NCBI RefSeq assembly: GCF_004011695.2
Contig: NC_082424.1
Coordinates: 248,001 to 312,000, forward strand
Direction of reading: 5' to 3'
Source: Ascochyta rabiei
Taxonomy: Eukaryota > Ascomycota > Dothideomycetes > Pleosporales > Didymellaceae
DNA length: 64,000 bases
The notes under the pieces are model-generated. The model did not search any database. It worked only from the letters and a program-made list of their open reading frames with translations, and was not told where the DNA came from. This document shows, in pieces, positions 45,955 through 56,060 of this stretch. Numbering within the stretch: the stretch's first letter is position 1; each line of letters begins with the position of its first letter. Made by a program: the position numbers and the translations under genes.

Positions 45955-47337
45955 GACATGGATGAAATAGCTACACTAAGGTAAGCTGAACGCAAATATA
46001 TGGAAGCTTGCAAGTAGCTAAGTAGTATTCTGGAGTTCTAGCATAAGTAGGTGTTGCAGAGCAGTTGGTAATGATTGTTGGAGCTAGAGTCAAGCTTGGC
46101 GAAGTGTTTTTCTTCATTCAGTTGGATGAAGGCAGGAGATAAGATGACTCAGGTCTAGTCAAGCTGGTACTGAAGACGCTAATCTCTGGAGGTGGTGCTG
46201 TTGCGGATAATGGTGGAGTCGGACTGATAGCGGCGAAGGCAACATCTAAGATAGTGAAAGTTAGCGAGTCTAAGGGAGCTGACGCTGCACTGCTGGAGAG
46301 AGGCTAATATTGTGGAAGACAGAAGGCGGAATTATGGCGGTTTATGTACTATTGCTGCTAGAGGAATCTGCTGCCAAGGTCTTTGCGTACAGTTTTGGAC
46401 GATCTGGTCCACTACACCACTCAGCGGGGGCGCCCACGCAAAGCATACTGCATCCAGATTCCGGTGCGATTCATCCCAGAGTTACGTCTCCACAGTAACA
46501 CTCGCGTCCATACTCGAGGCCAAAGTATGCGTAGTCTTTGCATCTCTCCGAACACTTCTCGGCCGTCATGTTGTCAGTGCGGTAGTCAACAGCCCTCAAC
46601 GGTCGATCGTTGATGTTATCAGTCCAGCAAGACTCATATCTAAAGTCTTTGAGTAAGCCTGAAGTTTGCTGCGTTGATAACGAAAGACTGGGTTCTTGTA
46701 TGCATTGAGGAGATTGGCGCCGCTCACCATGAATTTCAATACCACTTCACTAGCACTTCGTGCACCAGCGTGCGCACATCGTCTGTACCTTATGCACTTC
46801 ACTGTTACTCCATGCACACTTCACGCACTGCAGCACGAACTTCACTCCACTTCATGCACCTCATGTGCTTCACGCACTTCACGCACTGCCGCGCACAGTT
46901 CACCTGCATTTCGTCACTGCGTCATGCACTTCATCGCCACTTCATGAGCTTCACCCACACTTCACGCAATTCACTACTACTGCATGTACCGTCACAACTG
47001 TACTCTACTTCACGCACTGTCGAGTGAAGTTCACCCTACCTCCCGCACCATCGCACTTACTTTGCCCGCACTTCACGCAGTCCGTCTGCATGTGTCTTTG
47101 TAGACAGTCAAATCGGATCAGACAGTCTTAACAGTCGGCGGAGTGCAGCGCATCGTGGTTAGTGTAGTGCGGAGGTCTGGTGCGGAGGTTCAGAGCAGTC
47201 AGCAAGAAGTTTCGTTGCACGGGTTCAGTGAGCCGGTTCAGGCTGTTCGGTACAGTAAAGGTTCGTCATTCAGTGCACGAACCGTGGAGGCTTAGCGCAC
47301 GCACTCCGGCGGTTCAGCACGAAGCTTCACCCTTCTA
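45955..47337. other. Gene-poor region with degenerate repeat
   Basis: No gene is supported. At 46140-46310 one plus-strand frame looks like a worn ankyrin-type stretch (KIVKVSESKGADAALLERG), too weak to annotate. A degenerate TTCACGCA-rich array follows. Confidence 0.4.
46745..47090. repeat. Degenerate CTTCACGCA-type array
   Basis: CACTTCA and TTCACGCA words recur every 8-20 bases for about 350 bp (for example CACGCACTTCACGCACTG at about 46873). Spacing is irregular, so it is a decayed or cryptically simple array. The Cys/His/Thr-rich frames through it are by-products. Confidence 0.7.
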
Positions 47338-47767
47338 TAACGTGTTTCACCACTAAGGCGCCACCCTAAGATCTTACTAAAAATCACCAAAACCAGCACT
47401 TCATGTCTCAACAACTGAATAGGATTTTTTTAATTTTTAGGATAGCGCTGCACGTATGTAAAAAAAACAAGTCTTAAAATCTCCAGAACAATGAAAATAA
47501 TACCGCAGAAGTTATTAAAAGAATACCTAAAAATACCTAAGAATAGACGCATTTGTAAGCTATCTTAAATACTACAGTAGCTACTATTACAAGACCTTTA
47601 ATAAACCTAACTTGTATAGACGCAGCTCTATCCTGAAATTTTTAGAAGATTTTATCCAGTAGCTCTTAAGATATTAAGAGCTTGGTTTAGTGATTTTAGG
47701 TAAGATCTTAGGGTGGCGCCTTAGTGGGGGTGGCGCCTTGGCCCTTGGTAGTGAAACACGTTGTAGG
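47338..47767. mobile_element. MITE-like inverted-repeat element, about 430 bp
   Basis: The left arm reads AACGTGTTTCACCACTAAGG... from about 47340. The right arm, read on the minus strand from about 47762, gives AACGTGTTTCACTACC..., then the same ACTAAGGCGCCACCCTAA and GATCTTAC words. About 26 bases are identical in the core. Weaker similarity continues inward (AGGATAGCGCTGC versus AGGATAGAGCTGC), so the arms reach over 100 bp. The right arm has an extra ~24-bp partial duplication containing a second GGCGCCACCC. The centre is AT-rich and non-coding. Target-site duplication is unclear (flanks TATA / TGTA). It is probably a non-autonomous DNA transposon or foldback element. Confidence 0.75.
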
Positions 47768-48160
47768 TTTAGAAGAGAATCCCTAGCGTTGGTCAGGTAG
47801 AGCTTCTAAGGCAAGGTTGAGCTCTTAGCGTTGGTCAGCTCAAGCGTGCCCTGGTCCAGTCCGCCCCACCAATCCGTCTGCCCCACCATCATGACGGCAC
47901 ATGCTGCAGGACCTCGTATGAAGCGTCGCAACACTCCATGTGCGCGTCTGTAGCTATGTACTTGCCCTCATAGAAAACTACATGCTTTCAGGTGGGTTGG
48001 ACGAGAGTGGTCAGATGCCAGGAGATGAATTAACAAATATTTAGTGATGCCATGCCGCCAGCCTGGGCTAGCAGTCCGGCGGGATGATGGGGGAAAATAT
48101 GTGCAAGTAAGGTATTTACAGAATGAGTGGAGTCCCAGCTAAGACCCCGAGACGCAGCAG
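47768..48160. other. Spacer between the inverted-repeat element and the tyrosinase gene
   Basis: This is presumably the tyrosinase 3' UTR and flanking DNA. It contains two similar AGCTCTTAGCG / TTGGTCAG words near 47787-47840. No gene is seen. Confidence 0.45.
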
Positions 48161-49460
48161 CTAGTAGTCGTACTTGTAACACAGCGTCGATCCCCTTGTG
48201 TCCAAGACCTGGCCGATCGTAACATCCGGGCGGAAGTCGTACACATTGATCTTGGTATTAAGCGTCAAAGCATGACCTCCTGCGTCAGTACCATCGATGC
48301 TCGAAACGCGCGCGTTGCCGCCGTTGTTTTGCCAAATGCGGAAGTTGCGGTCAATGAAGCCATGGTGCTACGGCGAATTAGTGTTGGATGTGCTGATGGA
48401 AATAGGTGAACCTACAAGGAAGAACACAGGGTCAGATGGAGAGGCGTAGACATCTGACATTACAGCACCAATCCCGTTGTGGCCCCAGGCATGGGCACCT
48501 CCTTCAGTGCTGTTCAATCATTAGACGTGTTGCAAAGGTGATTTCTAACGCTACTTACCACGCAGCCATGTCAGCATAGTCAGATCGGGAGTTGCAGGCA
48601 TCGACAATGGGGTTTCCAGTGTTGATGGTCTTGGAGTTGTCGTTGTTACGGGACAGGCAGTGAGGCTGGTTGCCGCTCCCTGGTCCGTAGACCAGCGCTA
48701 AGTTTGCGAATTGCTGTCCGCCAATCAGCAAGTTTCTCGGCATCATTATAGCAGAGCAGATACTCACTCCATTTGTGACACAGCCACCGCCTACATCGAT
48801 GCTTCCAAACCATTGGGCGCTAAAGATGGATGAAGCCGGATAGTTGCCTGCATAGCGGGTCTCATCGAACCACAGCAGGGGTCCAGTCAAGCCGCATTCG
48901 TCACGCAGGAGTGACTCAAAAGTCCATGTGTAGTATCTGTGCCAAAGCAGAAACTTTGCGTTTCCGTGCACATTTGGAGTCAAAATCTGGTGAAGGCCAA
49001 CAAGATCATCGTAGCGGTTCCTGGAGGTAGAAAACTGACCAGACGCTGGCTTGTTCATCAAGCACTTGATCGCGTTGATGTAGCCTTGTCGGTCGTTGTT
49101 AGATGCGTTATCCCACTCTACGCGAGTGCGGACGTTGGAACAGAGGCCCTGTCTCTTTGCAAATTTGTCAAGCTCCTTTTCTAGCGCCTGTGTGTTGTCT
49201 GAAAGCGTTGCGTTGCTTGGCAAGACAAGCGTAGGCACTTGGTTTTTGGCATCTTGCAAATCTTCAGGTTTGATAGTCGTGACAGAAGCGTTCGCGCCCG
49301 ACAATGCTTGATCAAGCGTCAGTGGACGTGCCCACTTAGGAGTGTTGAAGTGTTCGAGAGGAAGCGCGGTGTGTGATGGTTCATTTGCGCGTGCAAACCA
49401 TCGAAGGGAGAGGGCGTTGCAGGACGCTGCAAGTGCAGCAGAAACAAGTAGAACGCGCAT
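48161..49460 (-). CDS. Secreted tyrosinase-like type 3 copper oxidase
   Basis: This is predicted to oxidise phenols or catechols (melanin-like or secondary metabolism). Exons 48559-49460, 48416-48509 and 48161-48367 (introns of 49 and 48 bp) give 400 residues with all phases consistent. A signal peptide (MRVLLVSAALAASCNA) leads. CuA ligands are H157, H165 and H174 (GLHQILTPNVHGN, LLWHRYYTW). CuB ligands fall across the splice sites: GGAHAWGHNG (H307, H311) and FFL-HHGFIDRNF (H333/H334). The conserved Cys-rich N-terminal motif and YASPSDPVFFL are present. No stop or frameshift is found. It sits beside the inverted-repeat element and an NLR relic. The substrate is unknown. Confidence 0.93.
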
Positions 49461-49826
49461 GACAGGCAGGTCAAAAGAATGTGTAGGGGTTCAAAGCAGC
49501 AGACTTCAAAGGTGGAACACTGTGGTCGAACTGAAGAGCGATGCATGCGGATATATGCCAGAAGCTTAATATGGCTAAGCATCAACAAGCTTTTGGACTA
49601 TCGAGGCCCACCTACGTGGATGACCTATCGCAACAACAAAAGTTGGGATCAGCGAAAAGCTTAACTAAGCTCCTGTCGTATCCACTTCGCGTTATTGAAC
49701 TATCTGAGCTAAGTCGAGATACGAGCCAAATCGGGTCATCGGCACATAAAAATGATAGCAGTGGCTTGCTTAAGCTGAGGAAATAAGCATTATTACCGGT
49801 AAACTCGCCAAAGAGTAGAAAGGGGT
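49461..49826. other. Tyrosinase promoter region
   Basis: About 366 bp upstream of the tyrosinase start and downstream of the NLR relic. No coding or repeat feature is recognised. Confidence 0.5.
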
Positions 49827-52800
49827 TTAATTCGCGGCAGAAGTATTGCGTTGAGCGGCAGAGTCGTAGCGAACAGGTTCAGTGCCTAGTTTCGCTGTTC
49901 CTCGTCGCTGGCACATCATTTTGCAGATGTGAAGGTAATTTTTAAGGCGAATGTAGCTTTTTGAATAACTCGCATAAAGAGTAAAGAGAGCAGTCACCAT
50001 ATCGATAGCCTTGGAGGATGTGGCCCACTCAAGCAGAACAAAACCGTCGTTTTCGGAGATCGACACGCTGAACGACTTTCCGTATCGCTGCCAAATCTCG
50101 ATGATTTCCTTTACGACATGATTCAGGGCGGACTCATGATTCCACCGTGAAAAGCTTGCCCGAAGAGGCTGAGCAGCATTGGCCAAATCCCGAATTAGAG
50201 CAAAGAGATCGACGTTCAGGAAAGCTCGTATCCACTGATACGAATCTACGCGTTCCTTGAAACTGCTGTGTATGGGTCCACTTGGGTCAAGATACGCCGT
50301 GCAGTGTGCATCTGTCTTGAGTATAGTAGCCATGCGTGCAATGTACGATAAGGGGTTTCTCAATACCAATGCCGCAACAATGAGTGCTTACACGGCGCCG
50401 ACATTATCCGCACAGACAGGGAGAGATTGACTGATCCATAAGAAGCAGTCTCCTTCAGCATAATAGCGCTCCAGACGGAACACAAAGTCCCACTGCATAG
50501 TAGAAGCCCCTAGGTCTCCCAACACAGGCTGGTGCAAGAACTCTTTGACTATTCCGAACGTTGGAAGGGTTTCCCATTCTATACGGCTCGTAGCCTCTCT
50601 GGAACGATCTTCAATATGTTGGTAGATGCACTGGAACAATTCTGTGTCCTTGCATCGTAGAGCTTGTACAGCCGCATCAACTAAGAGTTGAATCCTGGTC
50701 TTACGGTCAAGCCAACGGTTCATCTCAATGCCGAGGAATTTCAGCAGTCCTTTCAACGACTGGTCGTGCTTCGTAATAAATATAGCAATAAGTCCCCATC
50801 CCAGCCTCGGCCTGGATGTTCTAACGATTTTTCCACAAATGCTTCTGAATGCCCTGCAGAAGGCAAACTATGCAACACATCGTGGATATGTTCAGCGGCG
50901 ATATTCTCAGCAGCTATGCGGGCTTTATAAGAGTTCCATGGTCTGAACTCGAACGGTAGCTGCAGATACAGACCCACATGTCTAAGCAGCGTCCAATCAT
51001 GACCTGATGTAGACTTGATCTCTGAGGTATGGAACACCGAGTGCTCTATTCCACACTCCAGCAAGAAGTTCTGTGGTTGCTGAAGCAACAGGCACCACAA
51101 AGGCAATGTGTTCAGTCCTGCGGAATTCTTCGCTTGGAGCTAAACCATGAGACGATAGCTTGTATCTGAGCGCCGAGGGGTATGCTCGACCATGTGGCTT
51201 CTTGGACGAGTGCAGGGTCGAAAATGGTCTGTAACGGGATTTTTGTCATCTGAGATCTGAAAATCTGAGAAGCTCAGATAGGCCATGCAGATACGACTAA
51301 CGTCTTCCTCGCTGGTACTGAGTTCGAACAATGGCCTAGAAAATGGGTGGTGTTCTTGTAGCTCAAAAAGATACCGCCTGACAGTGTGGTGCGTGAAAGA
51401 GATATTGTCGTCATCCTCGTTGTACATTGCAAGGCTGCCGCAAAGGCTGACAAGCTTCAACCCCGCGTTGGTGGGAATGCGGTCGCTGTGGAGATATGTG
51501 TCAGAGGGCTCGAGCGAGACAGCTTCCTCTAGCTCTTCGATGTGTAAAGGGCGCCGCGCAACAGCGAGGCAGCGGAACATCTTTTGCATCATGTCGATTT
51601 TGGCCTTGCCACCAGGTCCCTCGGAGGCTCTCTGGATGATCCTGAGAAATGTCTCACTGAGCGTTTCTGGTAGGGTTTCAAGCGTCCTACAGACGTCGGC
51701 CTTGCTGAGAGCAGCCTCGATGTCGAACAGCTGGAACTTAGCCCAAAGAAGCCTGCAAAGTCAAGTCAGCGTTCCTGTGATACATAGTGACAGTATAGCC
51801 AATGAAGTACATTCCCTTTGCACCATTGACGTGTGCTTGAGTGATATTTTCCTTGAGTGCATCGTCTGACCAAAGCGAGTGTGGGGCTTCGAGCTGTTCG
51901 ATCCTGTCCCTGATGTACAGAGCAATATCTACGCTGACATATTTGTTCGAAAGACGTAATGCGCTTCAAGATTGCAAAGCTCTCTTGACTTGAAGCTCCT
52001 CGGTGCGATTCGTGACAAAGACCTTTGTCACCATCTTGGTTCGTTGAAGGAGCTATTTGCTGAGCTCCAAAACGCAAGTCTGATTGTGAGGGTTCAGTCC
52101 ATCTAATCCATCGAGGATCAGATATACTGTACTATAGTCTTTCAGGGTACCCGCAAAGTATTCGGTGGCAGCGAGGACCGTAGGCGGAGAGCAGCCTGTT
52201 TGGAATGGGCAATTAAAACCATCCCCAAAGTGGTTTAGAGGAAGTGCTCAGGTACTTGTTTGATCAAGGATGCCAGAACGTGTATTGTGGCGAGGGAAGA
52301 ATTATCAGCATAGTCGAAGTAATAATAGCAAAAAAGCTGACTGTCGTCGCCCGGTAGCTAGTCTAGAAGAAAGCTTTGCAAACTCGCTGCCAGAACTGAT
52401 TTGCCTGATCCCGGAATGCCGTAGCAACACAGACAGTCCGATATCGACTGGGAGACCCATGTCTTGAACACTGCAGTAGATTGCAGCCAATCACATGTTC
52501 CAGGGTGCTTTAGGCTGAGTTGTTTCGGTTGCTTGCTCAGATAGTCCACGGCAGGGAGGCTCGAAAGCACTTGGTCACGTCTTTTTAGTCTCTCGTTCCG
52601 AAGCTGCAAAGCTTGGTTCGTCAGTCAAATCTCTCGACTCCGTGCAGATTAAATCAGGTGCGCTAAGTTGGCTTCCTTCTCCAGGCGCTTCGAATGGGCG
52701 CGGAGTGTCCTTATGTAATGATCGAAATGCGGCAGATGATTCTTCCAAGCAACTTTCAGAACGATTGAGAGTGGAACTGGGGATAGATATCAGCACCTCG

Positions 52801-53200
52801 ACCACAATTATGCGATAGAACATACTCATCGACTTCTTTGGCCTTGCAAAAGAGTTCTTGGTAGCAACGCAGAATCGCCAAAGATCAGGGCAAACTGCTG
52901 GCAATGCCACCAATATGCGCCCATGGCTGATGAAGAGTACTTCATACACGCGAAATCGTGGAAGGACGTCGCCAATCTGACCCAAGGTCTCCTCTAGCTT
53001 CTCTTGGAAGCTGGCAGCGTTCGCGACTATCTGTGATTTGTTCAGCTGCAGGCTAATTAGAAAAGAAAAAAAGGTGATTGTACATGTAGGATGACTCAAG
53101 GCTTCCCTAGATAGGACTCAGTACAAGCGGATACATGTTGACGAACACATCCATAGCCTTGCCGTAGTCCTCTATGGAGTCCGTCAAAGAAGACATTCGC
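49827..53200 (-). pseudogene. NACHT-type NLR (STAND) gene with many stops
   Basis: Fungal NLR order is visible. First is an N-terminal helical domain of the DUF7708 kind (SSLTDSIEDYGKAMDVF, LGQIGDVLPRFRVYEVL). Next is GTCDWLQSTAVFKTWV leading to the Walker A CCYGIPGSGKSVLAA, then YYYFDYADNSSLATIHVLA and a Walker B-like YLILDGLDGL. A winged-helix-like part follows (FRCLAVARRPLHIEELEEAV, SFTHHTVRRYLFE) and then a long helical C-terminus to 49827. Damage includes TAG in LSPI-GSLE (about 53107), TAG after LQSFLLD (52358), a 1-base frameshift after PEHFL, TAG in LELSK-LLQR and TGA after RALQS. Some gaps may be introns (for example before the winged helix). Intact NLRs act in non-self recognition and cell death. 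Confidence 0.75.
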
Positions 53201-53460
53201 GCCTGCAAGCGCCAACTACGACTTCCCAAAGCATGATGTCGTTAGGTAGAGCTGTCATTGTAGAAGAGGTTCTCTAGCGTTGCGATCCAGTAAAACTTTA
53301 CTTCTTCATCTATCGGTCCATCGAGAAAGTTTGCTTTAGCTGATTCCAAAGGCTGAGTTTCGATAGGTCGACCTGTCGAGCGCGTCCAATCAAGGCGCCG
53401 GTCGTGCGCTGCAATGAACTTAGCAGATGTGTTGTGCCGGCGCCACCTGGAACACTGTAG

Positions 53461-54477
53461 TTATGCTTGCAACAGACCAGGCCCAACCAACTCAGCAAAC
53501 GATCTACCAAGAGTCGCCCACTGACTTGCGTTAGATGATGCCCAGTTGCGCACCTGTCGAACGCCCTGGAGATCGTCCTTCATGTGCGCCGCGGACGTTG
53601 TTCCATTCAGCACTTCGACACCGAGATCCATGACCAGCGCATACAGTGCAATCGGAACCGCGACCTCTGCTGCCCGCGCCAGTTCAGCTACGGGTTTCGA
53701 CCTCAACAACTTTGGATTGCCAGTCAAGGTCCAAAATGACTGATACGTAATTCGATGCTCCCTGCAAAACGCCCGCAGCGGTCCGTCGTAGCGAGTCTGG
53801 GGATAGAAGCGGTTCTGCACAACCGAAGGCTTGATTGTCGACGCGTTGTAGATCTCGCGCAGGACTGGAAGGGTGACGTTCGAGATACCGAGCGCCTTGA
53901 TCTGGTGCGGTACATAGGTCTCCAATACACTCCAGGCTTGAAGCGTCTGATCCAGTGTCGTTAGCGGCGAGTGGAGCAGTAAGCAGTCTACATAGGAACC
54001 GTCTTCTGAATTTTGCGTTGGCCGCAGGTTCCAGAGAGATGACGCGATTGAGGTGTGCAGTTGGTTCTCCAAGGACTCGTTAGGATCGTATGGCATATCA
54101 TCCAGGTCTTGTCCCGCTGGCGTAGTGTATTTTGTCTGAATGTGGACATTCTCTCGCGACACCGTCCCTTCGCTGTACGCCTCGCGCAGCGCCTCGCCGA
54201 CTAAGCCTTCCTGGTAGTGTTTGGGCTGAGCAGCTGTATCGACGCGTCGGAAGCCTTGCCTGAGCGCTTCTTTGACTAACAATTTAGTCTGGTCTTTCTT
54301 CCAAGCCGTGCCATAGGTGAATGCTGGATTGTCGTCAGACAGACGCGAATGAGGACTGGATGGTGCTATAGAGGCCATGCCGCGAGTGAGTGTACGACCG
54401 CTTGACAGAATGACGCCCGTGAAACAAACCGAATTGTAGCGATATATTGAAGGATTGAGACGGTGCGCTAAAGACAT
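53461..54477 (-). CDS. Aldo/keto reductase
   Basis: This is an NAD(P)H-dependent AKR-fold oxidoreductase, intronless, 338 residues from ATG 54477. The catalytic tetrad is recognisable: Asp in RRVDTAAQPKHY, the following Tyr, Lys in HIQTKYT and His in DCLLLHSPL. The late block GVEVLNGTTSAAHMKDDL matches the AKR cofactor/C-terminal region. An alternative start at 54378 (MASIAPSSPHSR) would remove a basic leader (MSLAHRLNPSIYRYN) that could be a mitochondrial presequence. The frame is open upstream only through TTG. The gene is divergent from the riboflavin kinase gene, 258 bp apart. The substrate cannot be told. Confidence 0.9.
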   Translation of the reverse strand: MSLAHRLNPSIYRYNSVCFTGVILSSGRTLTRGMASIAPSSPHSRLSDDNPAFTYGTAWKKDQTKLLVKEALRQGFRRVDTAAQPKHYQEGLVGEALREAYSEGTVSRENVHIQTKYTTPAGQDLDDMPYDPNESLENQLHTSIASSLWNLRPTQNSEDGSYVDCLLLHSPLTTLDQTLQAWSVLETYVPHQIKALGISNVTLPVLREIYNASTIKPSVVQNRFYPQTRYDGPLRAFCREHRITYQSFWTLTGNPKLLRSKPVAELARAAEVAVPIALYALVMDLGVEVLNGTTSAAHMKDDLQGVRQVRNWASSNASQWATLGRSFAELVGPGLLQA

Positions 54478-54735
54478 CAATGCTGGTCGATGATGGTTGT
54501 TGATAGATAGGCACGTGGTGAGGCTCAAGGAAATGTTGACGTAACCTCCGAGCTCCGAGTTCAGGGTCCAGTCTGCCCCACCGATCCCGCGATGCCGTGA
54601 TTGAGAAAGTGCTGGAAAGCTTACCCATCACCACAACTGACACTGCGAGGAGTCCCTACACACTACGCCGAGCCTTTACTCTGTGTATTGAAAATCTTTA
54701 CATCCCCTTCAACTCGATCATCGAGACTAGCCGTT
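54478..54735. promoter_or_regulatory. Shared divergent promoter
   Basis: The 258 bp between the divergent AKR and riboflavin kinase starts must hold both promoters. No TATA box or known site stands out. Confidence 0.4.
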
Positions 54736-55620
54736 ATGGTCCGGCCCACAGGTCCCCGCGATCCCATCGCCGGCCCTGATATCCCACAACCACCCTTCCC
54801 TCTCAAGCTCCGTGGGCCGGTAATCAAGGGCTTTGGGCGAGGAAGTAAGGAGGTGAGCACCGCGTCAAATCAACTCGAAGCGCTTCCCCATATCCTCAAA
54901 CTCTCCACAGCCCTCAGCACCGTACTAACACCCTCCCAGCTAGGCATCCCCACAGCCAACATCCCCCTCTCCGGCCTCAGCATAAACGGACATTCGGACC
55001 TCGACTCAGGCATCTACTACGGCTTCTGCACGCTCGACCACTCCACGATCCCGAGCTCCACAACATCCACGACGGTCCCCAGCGCCACAGACGACAAATC
55101 CGTGCCTTCCAAGAGCTCGTCGCACGCCGTGCTCGACCTTGAGTACGCCGCCTCGATACCCACCACCTCGCGCTCCCCCGTGTACCCGACCGTGCTCTCC
55201 ATCGGCTACAACCCGTACTACAAAAACACAACGCGCAGCATCGAGATCCACATCCTGGCCAGCTTCGACAAGGACTTCTACGGCGCCGAGCTGTCGCTCA
55301 TAATCCTCGGCTTCATAAGACCAGAGTACGACTACGTGAGCAAAGATGCGCTTGTCGAGGACATCAGGGAGGACATACGGATATCGCAGCGCAGTCTGGC
55401 GCGGGAGGCGTACGAGGCGTGCAAGAGCGATCCGTGGCTGAAGGGCGAGGGTGGGCAGGAGGCTGGGCAGTTGACGGGGCACAGTGATGCGCGGGGAGGT
55501 TTGAACGGGGATGGGAAGACGGTGGAGGGCGAGGGGGACGACGAGCGGGAGAACGTGAAGCTCGTGCCTGGAGACCAAGGGCAGAAGGACGAAGTAGCCA
55601 TGAGCGCGATGCCGAGTTAG
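54736..55620 (+). CDS. fmn1: Riboflavin kinase
   Basis: This phosphorylates riboflavin to FMN, the first step to flavin cofactors. The start [15 protein letters not shown] at 54736 matches fungal Fmn1. A GTGAGC...CTAAC...CAG intron at 54853-54939 joins GRGSKE to [10 protein letters not shown], recreating the conserved [15 protein letters not shown] substrate-binding block, and the spliced product has 264 residues or so. Further motifs are [24 protein letters not shown] and [17 protein letters not shown]. The C-terminus (after about 205) is a low-complexity Gly/Asp/Glu tail. The intron is 87 bp with no stop, so retention would insert 29 residues into the active-site region without changing the frame. 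Confidence 0.93.
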   Translation: MVRPTGPRDPIAGPDIPQPPFPLKLRGPVIKGFGRGSKEVSTASNQLEALPHILKLSTALSTVLTPSQLGIPTANIPLSGLSINGHSDLDSGIYYGFCTLDHSTIPSSTTSTTVPSATDDKSVPSKSSSHAVLDLEYAASIPTTSRSPVYPTVLSIGYNPYYKNTTRSIEIHILASFDKDFYGAELSLIILGFIRPEYDYVSKDALVEDIREDIRISQRSLAREAYEACKSDPWLKGEGGQEAGQLTGHSDARGGLNGDGKTVEGEGDDERENVKLVPGDQGQKDEVAMSAMPS

Positions 55621-56060
55621 ACGACGGTGAGAGACGTAGACGTAGATAGTGGACAGCATCAGCAGCACCAGCAATGACACTACAAGTATGTTCAGTTGCT
55701 AAAGAGAAAACAAAGGGGTCCCAATCGATGCGAGAAGCCCAGTTGGTATCCCATCCCAGATATGCCGATAGCAATCCCAACCACAAACGCCAGAGAGCGA
55801 CTCGCAGCCCGTCTTTCGACAGCCATTATCCATTACCCAAAGACGACGTGCCGTGCACGAGGCACACGTTCAAGAAGAAGACGAAGAAAATCAAACCCCA
55901 AAAACTCCAACGCACCAGCACGATGAACAAACCCCAACATCTAGTCTGACGTGGTGAGAAAGACAACGATGGCCGTGCCCAGATCATATCGACTATGGCC
56001 AGGTGAAGATTAGCGCTAGAGCTGTGTAGACGCCGCCAAGATACAGGACGTGCCGCCATC
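55621..56060. other. Convergent 3' spacer
   Basis: The stretch lies between the convergent riboflavin kinase and AcuK-like genes and is probably both 3' UTRs. Short frames carry no motif. Confidence 0.55.

Noticed and set aside
46140..46310. Ankyrin-like stretch
   Set aside because: There is only one weak repeat-like segment with no second unit; not enough to annotate.
46696..47131. Overlapping Cys/His/Thr-rich ORFs in three frames
   Set aside because: They are explained by the TTCACGCA array.
34806..53200. Stop-codon reassignment as an explanation for in-frame stops
   Set aside because: All three stop codons are affected, and the conserved genes at both ends of the window have no in-frame stops.
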